NCBI RefSeq assembly: GCF_014208045.1 | Contig: NZ_JACHML010000001.1 | Coordinates: 620,001-684,000, forward strand | From: Microbacterium thalassium | GTDB taxonomy: Bacteria > Actinomycetota > Actinomycetes > Actinomycetales > Microbacteriaceae | Length of the DNA stretch: 64,000 nt | Reading direction: 5' to 3' | Part shown: in pieces, positions 54,305 to 63,917 of the stretch | Layout of the letters: every line of letters begins with the position of its first letter | Position numbering within the stretch: the stretch's first letter is position 1 | Notes under the pieces: model-generated | The model's input: only the letters and a program-made list of their open reading frames with translations | The model's database searches: none | What the model was told of the DNA's origin: nothing | Position numbers and translations under genes: made by a program

Positions 54305-55909
54305 TCAGCCGCGAGGCGGAAGCACACGACGAGCCAGCGTCAACGCCGGCCCCAGCTCGGGTGCGCGCAGAAGGGCGAGAAGACCGATGTACACGGCGAG
54401 GACGACGAGCCCGATGATGCCCGCTCCGACCGCGCCCAGCAGCGGTCCCGAGACGGTCCAGCCGGTGTCACCGCCGAGCAGCAGATAGCCGCCGTAGCCC
54501 GCGAGGCCCGCGGGGATCGCTGCGAGGGCGAAACGTCCCAGCGCCAGCGTCCACGATGCGGTGCCGATGCCGCCGAGGCGGCGGTCGAGCAGCCACGTCG
54601 CGATGACGACCTGCACGGTGCTCGAGATGGACTGGCCCAGGGCGATGGCCGCCGCGAGCTGCTCCACCGGCGCGACAGCCGAGGCGATGAGGGCGGTGAC
54701 GATGACCAGCGCGGCCTGGACGAGGGTGAAGTAGAAGGGCGTTCGCGTGTCGTCGTAGGCGTAGAACGTGCGCTGGATCACGAACAGCACCGACAGGGGG
54801 ATGAGCGAGACGAGGAAGCACAGCAGCACCGGAGCCGCCTGGTGCGCCTGCTCGGCCGAATTGGTGAAGATGCGGGATGCCGGCACCGCCGCCGCGGCGA
54901 GGGCCGCGGTCGCGACCACGATGAACAGGCCGAGCGTGCGGATGCTGCGGGCGATGTCGCCGCGAACCTCGTCGTCGCGGCCGGCGGACGCGTGCTCGCT
55001 GAGCTGTGTGAAGTAGGGCGTTCCGATCGAGAGCACGATGATCGAATACGGGAGCATGAACAGCAGCCACGCGTTCTGCGACGCCAGCGTCGCCGGTCCG
55101 CTGCCGGACGCGCCCGACAGGACGCGCGACTGGACGAGTCCCGCGATCTGCCCGGCGATGACCATGAGGAAGGTCCAGCCCGCCAGCTGGCCGATGTGGT
55201 TGAGTCCCACGCCCCGCCACCGGAAATCGGGGCGGACCGGAAGGTCCGCGCGGCGCCAGAACAGCAGCAGCACGATCGCCTGGAGCACGATGCCGCCCGT
55301 CGCGGTGCCGGCGAGCAGGGCGATCATGCCGGGTGTCCAATCCGCCACCTCGGTGACGGGGCCGCCGAAGACGACGATGAACACGACGAAGCCCGCGATC
55401 GAGACGATGTTGTTCACGATCGGCGCCCAGGTGAACGGCCCGTACACGCGACGGGCGTTCAGCGCCTCGCCGACGAGCGCGTACAGCCCGTAGAACAGGA
55501 TCTGCGGCAGACACCAGTAAGCGAAGGCCGTCGCCAGGGCGATCTGGTCGGGGGCGAACTCGGGGCCGTAGAGCTGGACGAGCCAGGGTGCGCCGATCGT
55601 CGCGAGGGTGGCGGTGGCCAGCAGCACCACCGTGCCCAGGGTGAACAGCTTCGACACGAAGGCGCTGCCGCCGTCCGAATGTGCGGCCGCCTTGACGATC
55701 TGCGGAACCACCACGGCACTGAGCAGACCCGCCGAGATGATCGCGTAGACGATGTTGGGCAGCTGATTCGCCAGGCCGAACGCGTCGCCCGCGCGGCTGC
55801 CGACCGACCCGATGGCCGCGACGAGCACGACCGAGCGAAGCAGTCCCGTCACCCGCGAGACGACCGTGCCGGCGCCGATGAGGACGCTCGCCCGCCCGAT
55901 GCCGCTCAT
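54305..55909 (-). CDS. murJ: Lipid II flippase MurJ
   Basis: A 534-residue MOP-superfamily membrane protein with about 14 helices. It opens MSGIGRASVLIGAGTVVSRV, TGLLRSVVL, then ANQLPNIVYAIISAGLL, matching MurJ/MviN. It moves lipid II to the outer face. Unlike mycobacterial MviN it has no added pseudokinase/extracellular domain; it ends soon after the last helix. The ATG overlaps the DUF6049 stop (ATGA). Confidence 0.94.
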   Translation of the reverse strand: MSGIGRASVLIGAGTVVSRVTGLLRSVVLVAAIGSVGSRAGDAFGLANQLPNIVYAIISAGLLSAVVVPQIVKAAAHSDGGSAFVSKLFTLGTVVLLATATLATIGAPWLVQLYGPEFAPDQIALATAFAYWCLPQILFYGLYALVGEALNARRVYGPFTWAPIVNNIVSIAGFVVFIVVFGGPVTEVADWTPGMIALLAGTATGGIVLQAIVLLLFWRRADLPVRPDFRWRGVGLNHIGQLAGWTFLMVIAGQIAGLVQSRVLSGASGSGPATLASQNAWLLFMLPYSIIVLSIGTPYFTQLSEHASAGRDDEVRGDIARSIRTLGLFIVVATAALAAAAVPASRIFTNSAEQAHQAAPVLLCFLVSLIPLSVLFVIQRTFYAYDDTRTPFYFTLVQAALVIVTALIASAVAPVEQLAAAIALGQSISSTVQVVIATWLLDRRLGGIGTASWTLALGRFALAAIPAGLAGYGGYLLLGGDTGWTVSGPLLGAVGAGIIGLVVLAVYIGLLALLRAPELGPALTLARRVLPPRG

Positions 55910-58167
55910 CCGCTGCCTCCCGGACCATCCTCGGCGGAGCCCGCCGGCGCGGCATCCGATGCCTGCGGATCACCCGCGTCGGCGGCATCCGCTTCCTCGG
56001 GCGCGTGCGCGCCGGCGGCATCCGGCTCACCGTCAGCGGGACGTCGCCGGGAGCGCAGGCGGAGCACCGTGCGCACGGCGCCGATCACCACGAGCCCGGC
56101 GACGAGGACGCTGAGCACGGCGATTCCGACGCCTTCCCACTCGGCGCGGACGTTGACCTCGACCGTCTGCGCCGTTCCGATCGAGATCCCCGACGGGCTG
56201 CGCAGCTCGAGCTCCAGGGCGACCTGGCCGTTGCCGATGCGCGCCTGAACCGGAACGACGACGCGCGTGTTGCTGCTGGCCGTCGCCGCGACCGGGATCG
56301 CGGAATCCACCGAGAGGCGCAGGTTGTCGGACGAGGTGAGCAGCACCACATCGACCGGGTACGGCAGGTCATTGCGCACCCAGAACCGCAGCGACGCCGT
56401 CGACCCGGCGAGCGTGATGTCGCTTGTCGGCAGGAGCCCCACGGAGTCGAGAGTGTCGGCGACCTCTGCACCGTGGGCGGTCACGGCGAGGTGCGCCGCA
56501 GCCGGGTCAGCGGTCCACGCGGTGCCCAGCAGCTGGAGGATCTCGGCGCGCTCGGGCCCGGTCAGCAGGCTGCGGTCCTCCAGGATGGTGGCGAACCGGG
56601 CGACGTCGGCCTCGCCGTCGCGGAGACGCTCGGTGTCGCCCACGCGGACCGGGTCGACCTCGGCCTGGGCGATCGTGACGCTGCGTTCGGCGGACGCCGA
56701 GAGCTCGTCGAGCGTCGTCAGCGCGATTCCGGGAGCGTCGTCGATCGCGGTCATCACGATGCTCGCCCCGGTGCGCGTGGGCAGGGCGCCGCGGTCGAGG
56801 GCGATCGCGATGGGCCGGGCGCTCGATCCGGCCGCGGCGAAGGCGAGCTGCGCCGTCGCCGCCGCGACGGAGGCGCTGCGGGCGATCGGCTCATCGGCGG
56901 CGGCCGCGGCGCTGAGTTCCGCCGAGGATTCGGCGTCGTACACCAGGACGGAAGCCTCACCTGCCGCCGACCGCGCGGCGACCACGCCGCCGGACGAACC
57001 GGCCGCCGTGGTGCGCGATGACACGATCGTGAGGGCGGACCCGTCGGATCCGAGGGCGCCGAGGGCCGCGACCGTGTCACCGGTGACGGAGTCCGTGGCC
57101 GGCCAGTACACGTCGGTGAGGGAGTCGCCGATGGAGAGGAGCTCATCGAGGGACGGCAGGTCCGCTTCGGTCTCCTCCGCCTCGGCGGCATCCGTCTCGG
57201 TCGGCTCAGGTGTCGGGATCGCGGTGGGCTGGGTCCCGTCGATGAAGCCGTCGAAGTCCTCCGGGTTCAGATACGCGGTGAGCGCGCGGGGTGCGAGGGG
57301 CTCCGCCAGCCCCGCCGCGAGCTGAACACCCGGATCCGCGTCGCCGAACTGCAGAGCGAAGCGCTCGTTCGGGAGGGCCAGAAGCTCCGTGAGCCACTCC
57401 AGCGCCGACGCGGGCGCCTGATTCCCGAGAACGCGGATCGACGCGGGGATCGCGGGATCGATGGCGAGCACGGCGGTCGTCCCGCGGACCGCGGTGAGCT
57501 GGGCCGTCAGCGCACCGTCGAACGCCGTGAGGGACGTCAGGTCGGCGGCGGAGAGCAGGCCCGTCGAGCGGGGACCGGCAGTGACCGGGACCACGAGCGT
57601 GGTCGCCACCTCGTCGGCGTCGGGATCGGGAACGACGATCGCACTCGTCGACGACACGTCGACGTCGCCGGTCGAGATCGTCGCGACGAGCGGGTACACG
57701 CCGGGTTCGAGGTCCTGGAGGCCGACGGCCGAGGCCGGGACCGTGAGGCTCCGGACAGACGATGTCAGCGGCTCGGCGGCCGACAGCGTCGTGCCGGCGA
57801 GCTCGGTCGTCGCAACTGCCGCGGCGGTGCCGGCGAGCCACGACGACAGGGCGGTGCGCGACGACAGCGGGCGCGTGCCGATGGCGAGGTCCACCGGCGA
57901 ACTCGCGATCTCGTTCGGCGTGCCGTTGTCGAGCTTCATCGTGACGGTCAGGCTGTCGCCGGGTTCGAGGATGCCGCTGCTGACCGGGGCGAGCGTGAGG
58001 TCGATGGAACCGGACGCGTCGGAGGCGGGATCCGTGGGTTCGGGTGTCGCGGTCGCCGCCGAGGCGGACAGGGCCGACAGCGGCGACAGGGCGAGCACCG
58101 CCGAGACCACAGCCGCCGCGAGCGCGCGGCGACGCGCGGCACGCGGGGGCGAGGGGGTCACGGTCAT
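55906..58167 (-). CDS. DUF6049-type secreted membrane-anchored protein
   Basis: A 753-residue protein with a signal peptide (basic start, Ala/Leu core, AlaSerAla cleavage region near residue 38), a large Ala/Thr/Ser/Asp-rich external part, and a C-terminal helix (about 680-705) followed by a basic then acidic cytoplasmic tail. The segment before the helix has beta-sandwich strands. The same gene precedes murJ in M. tuberculosis (Rv3909) and other actinobacteria, suggesting an envelope role with MurJ; its function is unknown. Confidence 0.85.
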   Translation of the reverse strand: MTVTPSPPRAARRRALAAAVVSAVLALSPLSALSASAATATPEPTDPASDASGSIDLTLAPVSSGILEPGDSLTVTMKLDNGTPNEIASSPVDLAIGTRPLSSRTALSSWLAGTAAAVATTELAGTTLSAAEPLTSSVRSLTVPASAVGLQDLEPGVYPLVATISTGDVDVSSTSAIVVPDPDADEVATTLVVPVTAGPRSTGLLSAADLTSLTAFDGALTAQLTAVRGTTAVLAIDPAIPASIRVLGNQAPASALEWLTELLALPNERFALQFGDADPGVQLAAGLAEPLAPRALTAYLNPEDFDGFIDGTQPTAIPTPEPTETDAAEAEETEADLPSLDELLSIGDSLTDVYWPATDSVTGDTVAALGALGSDGSALTIVSSRTTAAGSSGGVVAARSAAGEASVLVYDAESSAELSAAAAADEPIARSASVAAATAQLAFAAAGSSARPIAIALDRGALPTRTGASIVMTAIDDAPGIALTTLDELSASAERSVTIAQAEVDPVRVGDTERLRDGEADVARFATILEDRSLLTGPERAEILQLLGTAWTADPAAAHLAVTAHGAEVADTLDSVGLLPTSDITLAGSTASLRFWVRNDLPYPVDVVLLTSSDNLRLSVDSAIPVAATASSNTRVVVPVQARIGNGQVALELELRSPSGISIGTAQTVEVNVRAEWEGVGIAVLSVLVAGLVVIGAVRTVLRLRSRRRPADGEPDAAGAHAPEEADAADAGDPQASDAAPAGSAEDGPGGSG

Positions 58168-58275
58168 GGGAGGGGGGTTCGCTTCTTGTGCGATGTCCGG
58201 ACCGCACGATCAGGTGCGATTCTACGGAACCGAACCGGCGTGTACGCCGAGCGGCCGCCGCGGTTGAATGGATCC

Positions 58276-59820
58276 GTGCTGCCAGAACCGGATGCAGAGC
58301 TGTGCCGATCCCTCGCGGCGGACTTCACCGACGCGGGGTTCCAGGCCGAGGCGGTGCGCGAGGCGTGGGGTGCGATCGCCGATGACGCGGTCGGCCGCGG
58401 ACTGAGGAGCCCGGCGGTGCGCGCACTGGAGGGCCGCGATGATCCTCTCGCCGTCCTCGCACGCCTGCTCGTCCTGGGACTGCCGCAGTCGGTCGCGCGC
58501 GTCGACGCCGCGCTGCCGAGGACTGCAGCGGCAGGGCTCGGTGCTCTCGGACTCGGGCAGATCGACGACGGCATCTTCGTCCCCACGGCCCTGATCCGGC
58601 CGCAGTCGTTCGCCGACGAGCGCGGCGCCGGCATGTGGTGGATCGCGAGCGACCTGGACGAGGCGGCGCTGGGCGGACAGCTGCCCGAAGACCATGTGCT
58701 GGGCGTCGGCGGCGCATCACTGACCCTCGCCGGACTCCAGCTGCCCCGGCCCGCGCGCCGAGCTCTCGATGTGGGGACGGGCTGCGGCATCCAGGCCCTC
58801 CGTGCGCGGCACGATGCCGGTGAGGTGGTCGCGACCGACATCTCGGAGCACGCGCTGCGCTTCACGCGCATGAACGCGCTGATCAACGGCGTCGACGGCA
58901 TCGACACGCGCGCGGGGAGCCTGTTCGGCCCGGTGGCCGGGGAGCGGTTCGACCGAATCGTGTCCAACCCGCCGTTCGTCATCACGCCGCGGATCGACGG
59001 CGTCCCGGCGTACGAGTACCGCGACGGCGGCATGGCCGGAGACGACCTGGTGGCGGCGTTCGTGCGCGGCGTGGGAGCGCATCTCGAGCCGGGCGGCGTG
59101 GCGCAGCTCCTCGGGAATTGGGAGACGCAGGGTGCGCGTGCCGGGCTGGACCGCGTGCGCGAATGGGTGGAGGCAGCGGATATTCCGCTGGACGCATGGA
59201 TCGTGGAGCGCGAGTCCCTCGACCCCCTGGCGTACGCCGAGCTGTGGGTGCGCGATGGCGGCACCGCCCCCGGTTCAGCCGACTACACCGCACTCGTCGA
59301 CGCCTGGCTGGAGGACTTCGACGCGCGCGACGTGTCGTCGATCGGGTTCGGGTACATCCTGCTGCGGCGGCCGGCCGCGGGAGCTCCCACGCTTGCGCGG
59401 TACGAGATCCTCACGCACGCCATCGCGGGCTGTCTCGGCGCGCACGTCGCCGACGCGCTCGACGCCCACGACCGCCTGCGTGAGCTCGACGACGAAGCCC
59501 TGGCCGCATCCGTCCTCGTCGTCGCGCCCGATGTCACCGAGGCCCGGCACCACGTGCCCGGCCACGAGGACCCGTCCGTGATCGAACTGCGTCAGGGCGC
59601 AGGATTCGCGCGATCGATGTCGGTCGACCCGGCGCTGGCCGCACTCGTCGGCGCGAGCGACGGCGATCTGACCGTCGGCGCGCTCATCGCCGCGATCGCC
59701 GAGCTGCTGGACGTCGGCGTCGACAAGCTGCGCGCCGACCTGATGCCGCGCGTGCGCGAGCTGCTCTTCACGGGATTCCTCACGTTCGGCGCCATCACGT
59801 CCGGGGAGGCGCCCGATTAG
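58276..59820 (+). CDS. Class I SAM-dependent methyltransferase (HemK/RsmC-like core)
   Basis: A 514-residue protein. An N-terminal helical domain (1-150) precedes the methyltransferase core with RALDVGTGCGIQALRA (SAM loop) and VSNPPFVITP, the NPPF motif of N-methyltransferases acting on RNA, DNA bases or glutamine. The C-terminal 190 residues are a further domain with a winged-helix-like end. The target is unknown. GTG 58276 is 6 nt after TTGAAT (58264-58269), a leaderless pattern. It is divergent from DUF6049. Confidence 0.85.
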   Translation: MLPEPDAELCRSLAADFTDAGFQAEAVREAWGAIADDAVGRGLRSPAVRALEGRDDPLAVLARLLVLGLPQSVARVDAALPRTAAAGLGALGLGQIDDGIFVPTALIRPQSFADERGAGMWWIASDLDEAALGGQLPEDHVLGVGGASLTLAGLQLPRPARRALDVGTGCGIQALRARHDAGEVVATDISEHALRFTRMNALINGVDGIDTRAGSLFGPVAGERFDRIVSNPPFVITPRIDGVPAYEYRDGGMAGDDLVAAFVRGVGAHLEPGGVAQLLGNWETQGARAGLDRVREWVEAADIPLDAWIVERESLDPLAYAELWVRDGGTAPGSADYTALVDAWLEDFDARDVSSIGFGYILLRRPAAGAPTLARYEILTHAIAGCLGAHVADALDAHDRLRELDDEALAASVLVVAPDVTEARHHVPGHEDPSVIELRQGAGFARSMSVDPALAALVGASDGDLTVGALIAAIAELLDVGVDKLRADLMPRVRELLFTGFLTFGAITSGEAPD

Positions 59821-59830
59821 GCTTGACGCC

Positions 59831-61258
59831 ATGCTCAACATGGCCGAGGGCGTCGCGCGCCTCGGCGCGCTCGCCGAGTCTCCCGTCGTCTCGACCCTCG
59901 CACGCGCCTTCGCCGACGCCGGTTTCGACCTCGCGATCGTGGGCGGTCCGGTCCGCGACGCTCTGCTGGGTCGCGACGTGCACGACCTCGACTTCACCAC
60001 GGACGCCCAGCCCGATGACATCCTGCGGGTCGTGAAGCCGATCGCCTCGGCGCACTGGGACATCGGCCGCGCGTTCGGCACGATCGGCGCCAAGGTGGCC
60101 GGCGAGACGGTGGAGATCACGACGTACCGGGCCGACAGCTACGACGGGGTCACCCGCAAGCCCACCGTCGAGTTCGGCGACACGCTCGAGGGCGACCTCG
60201 TGCGCCGCGACTTCACCGTCAACGCCATGGCGCTGCGCGTGCCCGGCAAGGCGCTGGTGGATCCGACCGGCGGCGTGGAGGACCTGCTCGCCGGGCGCCT
60301 GCGGACGCCGACCGACCCCCACGTGAGCTTCGGCGACGATCCGCTGCGGATGCTGCGCGCCGCCCGCTTCACATCGCAGCTGGGCTTCGAAATCGACGAG
60401 GCCACGTTCGCGGCGATGATCGAGCTGCGCAGGACGCTCGACATCGTGAGCCCCGAGCGGATCCAGGGCGAGCTGGTGAGGATGCTGCAGACCGCCGCCC
60501 CGGTGCGCGGCATCCGCATCCTCGTCGAGACGGGCCTCGCCGAGGAGTTCCTCCCCGAGGTTCCCGCGCTCCGGCTCGAAGTCGACGAGCACCACCACCA
60601 CAAGGACGTCTACGAGCACTCGCTCACGGTCCTGAACCAGGCCATCGAACTGGAGCACTCGCGGCATCCGGGCGAGGCGCCCGACGTTCCGCTTCGGCTC
60701 GCGGCGCTGCTGCACGACATCGGCAAGCCCGCGACGCGACGGCTCGAGCCCGGCGGCGGCGTGACCTTCCACCACCACGACATCAAGGGCGCCCGCATGG
60801 CGCGCAAGCGCCTGAACGCGCTGCGGTTCGACGCCGACACGACCAAGGTCGTCGCGCGACTGATCGAACTGCACCTGCGCTTCTTCGGCTACGCCGAGGG
60901 CGCGTGGACGGATTCGGCGGTGCGGCGGTACGTGCGAGACGCCGGCGACGAACTCGAGCGCCTGCACATCCTGACCCGCGCCGACGTCACCACGCGCAAC
61001 AAGCGCAAGGCGAACCGGCTGCGCAAGGCGTACGACGACATCGAAGCGCGCATCGCCGAGCTCGACGCCCAGGAGCAGCTCGACGCCATGCGTCCCGAGC
61101 TCGACGGCAACCGCATCCAGGAGGTCCTCGGTATCGCTCCCGGCCGCGAGGTGGGCGAGGCCTACCGGTTCCTCCTCGACATCCGCCTCGACGAAGGCAT
61201 CGTCGGAGCGGACGAGGCCGAGCGACGCCTGAGGGAGTGGTGGGCCGCCCGCGCCTGA
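59831..61258 (+). CDS. pcnA: CCA tRNA nucleotidyltransferase
   Basis: A 475-residue class II nucleotidyltransferase. The head has VGGPVRDALLGRDVHDLDF with the catalytic DLD (residues 52-54) and RRDFTVNAMAL; a C-terminal HD domain shows LAALLHDIGKP. It adds or repairs the 3' CCA of tRNAs, needed here because none of the three tRNAs encodes CCA. ATG 59831 lies 7 nt after a TAGGCT box (59818-59823) that overlaps the previous stop. Confidence 0.94.
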   Translation: MLNMAEGVARLGALAESPVVSTLARAFADAGFDLAIVGGPVRDALLGRDVHDLDFTTDAQPDDILRVVKPIASAHWDIGRAFGTIGAKVAGETVEITTYRADSYDGVTRKPTVEFGDTLEGDLVRRDFTVNAMALRVPGKALVDPTGGVEDLLAGRLRTPTDPHVSFGDDPLRMLRAARFTSQLGFEIDEATFAAMIELRRTLDIVSPERIQGELVRMLQTAAPVRGIRILVETGLAEEFLPEVPALRLEVDEHHHHKDVYEHSLTVLNQAIELEHSRHPGEAPDVPLRLAALLHDIGKPATRRLEPGGGVTFHHHDIKGARMARKRLNALRFDADTTKVVARLIELHLRFFGYAEGAWTDSAVRRYVRDAGDELERLHILTRADVTTRNKRKANRLRKAYDDIEARIAELDAQEQLDAMRPELDGNRIQEVLGIAPGREVGEAYRFLLDIRLDEGIVGADEAERRLREWWAARA

Positions 61259-61266
61259 GACGATGA

Positions 61267-61296
61267 ACCGCGGCCGCCCCGGAGGGCGACCGCGGT
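61267..61296. terminator. Terminator between pcnA and the aminotransferase gene
   Basis: A 13-bp stem (61267-61279 with 61284-61296) with one mismatch on the plus strand (a wobble on the minus strand) and a 4-nt loop, between convergent genes. It likely serves both directions. Confidence 0.8.
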
Positions 61297-61310
61297 CCGT
61301 TCGGATGCGA

Positions 61311-62696
61311 CTACTTCGTGAGCTCCGAAGCCAGCTCCTCGAACACCGCGACGTAGGCGTCGATCGCCTCGTCGGTGTGGGTGACCGACAGCGTCCACTC
61401 CTCCTCGCGACCGGGCGTCATGAAGATGCCGCGGTTGAGGTTGAACAGCCACGCGAGGTTCGCGAGGTCGGCATCCTGGTTCTCCTTGAACGACTCGTAG
61501 TCGACGACCTTGGTGGTCGAGAACGTCACGCAGCCCTTCGAGCCGATGCCGAGCGCGTAGCCGGGCAGCTCGTAGCGGTCGACGACGTCCTGGCAGCCGC
61601 TCACGATGCGGTCGTTCAGGTGGCCGAGGTGTGCGTACGCCTCGGGCGTGAGCACCTGCTCGAGCGAAGCCCGCGCGGCGACCATCGACAGCGGGTTCCC
61701 GTTGTAGGTGCCGACCTGGTAGACCGAGCCGTCCTCGACGACCGACATGACCTCTTCGGTGCCGCCGATGGCGCCCGAGGGCAGGCCGCCGCCGAGCACC
61801 TTGGCCATGGTGACCATGTCGGGCGTGACGCCGAACTTCTCGGTCGCGCCGCCCGCGGCGATCGCGAGGCCCGTCTTGACCTCGTCGAAGATGAGCACGA
61901 TGCCGTGCTTGCGGGTGATCTCGCGGACGGCCTCGAGATAGCCGGGCTCGGGCAGGACGACGCCCAGGTTCATCATGGCGGCCTCCATGATGACGCACGC
62001 GGGCTTGCGGCCCTCGGCGGCGAGGCGCTCGATGCGGCGCTCCATGGCGCCGGCGTCGTTGAAGGGCACCGCGACAGTCATGTCGACGACCGACTGCGGG
62101 ATGCCGGCGCCGTAGGCGAGCGACGCGAGGTTCTCGCGGTCGCCGATCTTGTCGTACTCGACGCCGATCGACACCATGACGGTGTCGTGGTGGCCGTGGT
62201 ACGAGCCGAAGATCTTCATGACGGTGTCGCGGCCGGTGAGGGCGCGGGCGATGCGGATGGCGTCCATCGTCGCCTCGGACCCCGAGTTGGTGTAGCGCCA
62301 CTTGGGCAGGCCGAAGCGGCGGGCGAGCTCATCGGCGACGAAGACGTCGTCCTCGGTCGGGCACCCGAAGTGCGTGCCCATCGGGTAGCGCTCGGCGATC
62401 GCGGCGCCGATGGCCGGGTGCGCGTGGCCCTGGACCATCGAGCCGAAGCCGTTGTGGAAATCCCACATCTCGTTGCCGTCGACGTCCCAGACCTTGGGGC
62501 CCGAGCCGCGCGAGATGTAGATCGGCCACGGGTCGCGCAGCTGGTAGCTGGACGCGACACCGCCGGCGAGGTGCGCGCTGGCGCGCTTGTACATCTCACC
62601 GGATGCCCCGGTGCGGGCGTCGAGGCGGGCGGCCTCGCGGGCGGTCAGCTCGGCGATGCGAGCGCGATCGATGCGTGTTGTCGTAGGGGTGCTCAT
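61311..62696 (-). CDS. Class III PLP aminotransferase, HemL-like
   Basis: A 461-residue PLP enzyme. Conserved parts: TNSGSEATMDAIRIARA (phosphate loop), GSYHGHHD, FDEVKTG (D271) and the Schiff-base Lys299 in TMAKVLGGGLPSGAIGG. It resembles glutamate-1-semialdehyde 2,1-aminomutase, but the DEVMTGFR and GKIIGGG patterns of true HemL are altered and no other haem gene is near. It may be a transaminase of another amino compound. ATG 62696 has a GGGAGG site. Confidence 0.85.
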   Translation of the reverse strand: MSTPTTTRIDRARIAELTAREAARLDARTGASGEMYKRASAHLAGGVASSYQLRDPWPIYISRGSGPKVWDVDGNEMWDFHNGFGSMVQGHAHPAIGAAIAERYPMGTHFGCPTEDDVFVADELARRFGLPKWRYTNSGSEATMDAIRIARALTGRDTVMKIFGSYHGHHDTVMVSIGVEYDKIGDRENLASLAYGAGIPQSVVDMTVAVPFNDAGAMERRIERLAAEGRKPACVIMEAAMMNLGVVLPEPGYLEAVREITRKHGIVLIFDEVKTGLAIAAGGATEKFGVTPDMVTMAKVLGGGLPSGAIGGTEEVMSVVEDGSVYQVGTYNGNPLSMVAARASLEQVLTPEAYAHLGHLNDRIVSGCQDVVDRYELPGYALGIGSKGCVTFSTTKVVDYESFKENQDADLANLAWLFNLNRGIFMTPGREEEWTLSVTHTDEAIDAYVAVFEELASELTK

Positions 62697-62843
62697 GCTT
62701 CCTCCCGCATGATGTCTGCCGATCGGCCTGGCATCGACGGGTTGCGGAAAGCACGGTCCTCCGGTCGGCCTGGCGCCGGAGGCGGTCAATATGACGGGGA
62801 CATCCTACCAAGTCCGATAGAGCCGTGAATCCCCGGTCAGGGA

Positions 62844-63917
62844 CTATTCGGTGATCATGTCCGACACGACAGAGGCGTAGAGCAGGACGATGAGTCCACC
62901 GAACGCGAGCGGGAGCACCCACCACCAGCGATTGGATTCGAGCGTGCGCCCCGGTTCGGCGACAGGTGTTCGCGGACGGGAGAGCGTGCCGTCCGTGCCC
63001 ATGACCGGGACAGCACCGAGCCGGTGGTCGCGCCAGTGCTCCCACCGGCGTGATCGCTGCTCCCACAAGGCCGCCTGAGCGGCGAGATCGTCGAGACCGT
63101 GCACGGACGCGGCGAGGACGGAACCGGGCCGGAAGAACACGATGGCGTCGTCGTTGAACTCGATGTCCCAGTCGGCCGCCGTGTCAATGAGCGTGGCCAT
63201 CACCTCGGGACTCAGGAAGTAGAGTGCGTCCGTCTCATAGCCGGCGGGGCAGTAGACCGTGAAGTGGTCGTCGAAGTCTCCCTCGAGCGAGAGAACCTGA
63301 TCCGGTACCAGGTCGGCGCCCGCGCGAACGGCCAGAGAGCGTCGATTGCGGCGGGAATCCACGACGATGTGAGGCACAGGCGCCTTGAGCGGGATCTCGA
63401 TGTACCCCCATGTGTGAGCCGTCCAGCCGCCCCGGGTGGACCACTCGCGCGCGTACTCCCAATCGCCGACCCGGATCCCCGTGTCGGGGTCCACGAGGTG
63501 CGTGGATCGGCCCCGAGCCCCGCGCAGCCCGATGATGTCGGATGCCGGCCGCTTGGCGACGGCGAAGGCGGCCCTCCACCCGCGATCGTCCGCCCACTCG
63601 GCGAGACGGCGCCAGCGACGGTGCGTGCGCCACGATTCGACGAAGCCCCACACCGCGAACACGGCTGCGACCGCCGCCCCCGTGGCGAGCCCGAGGAGCG
63701 TCGCCAGAGGGGGCTGGAGCGCGGCGACGGCAAGTCCGAATGCATAGCCGGCGATCGCACCGGCGACGAAGATCCACGTCGCGACGGTCGTGCGACGCGC
63801 AAGCCATGCGAACGCGAACCGCATGGCAGACCCCGGCTCGCCCGGCCCGATAGCCCCGCCGGATCGCCTTCGCGTCGGGGGCAGGCTCGGCTCGGCGCGC
63901 GTCGGGTCGGTCGCCAT
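62844..63917 (-). CDS. Membrane protein of unknown function
   Basis: A 357-residue protein with a basic/Pro-rich start, two membrane helices near residues 45-90 (FVAGAIAGYAFGLAVAALQ region and the next), a large soluble part of about 220 residues rich in Trp and Asp, and a final helix (about 331-350) near the C-terminus. I do not recognise the family. ATG 63917 is 6 nt after CAGACT, a possible -10. Nothing in the neighbourhood suggests a role. Confidence 0.75.
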   Translation of the reverse strand: MATDPTRAEPSLPPTRRRSGGAIGPGEPGSAMRFAFAWLARRTTVATWIFVAGAIAGYAFGLAVAALQPPLATLLGLATGAAVAAVFAVWGFVESWRTHRRWRRLAEWADDRGWRAAFAVAKRPASDIIGLRGARGRSTHLVDPDTGIRVGDWEYAREWSTRGGWTAHTWGYIEIPLKAPVPHIVVDSRRNRRSLAVRAGADLVPDQVLSLEGDFDDHFTVYCPAGYETDALYFLSPEVMATLIDTAADWDIEFNDDAIVFFRPGSVLAASVHGLDDLAAQAALWEQRSRRWEHWRDHRLGAVPVMGTDGTLSRPRTPVAEPGRTLESNRWWWVLPLAFGGLIVLLYASVVSDMITE

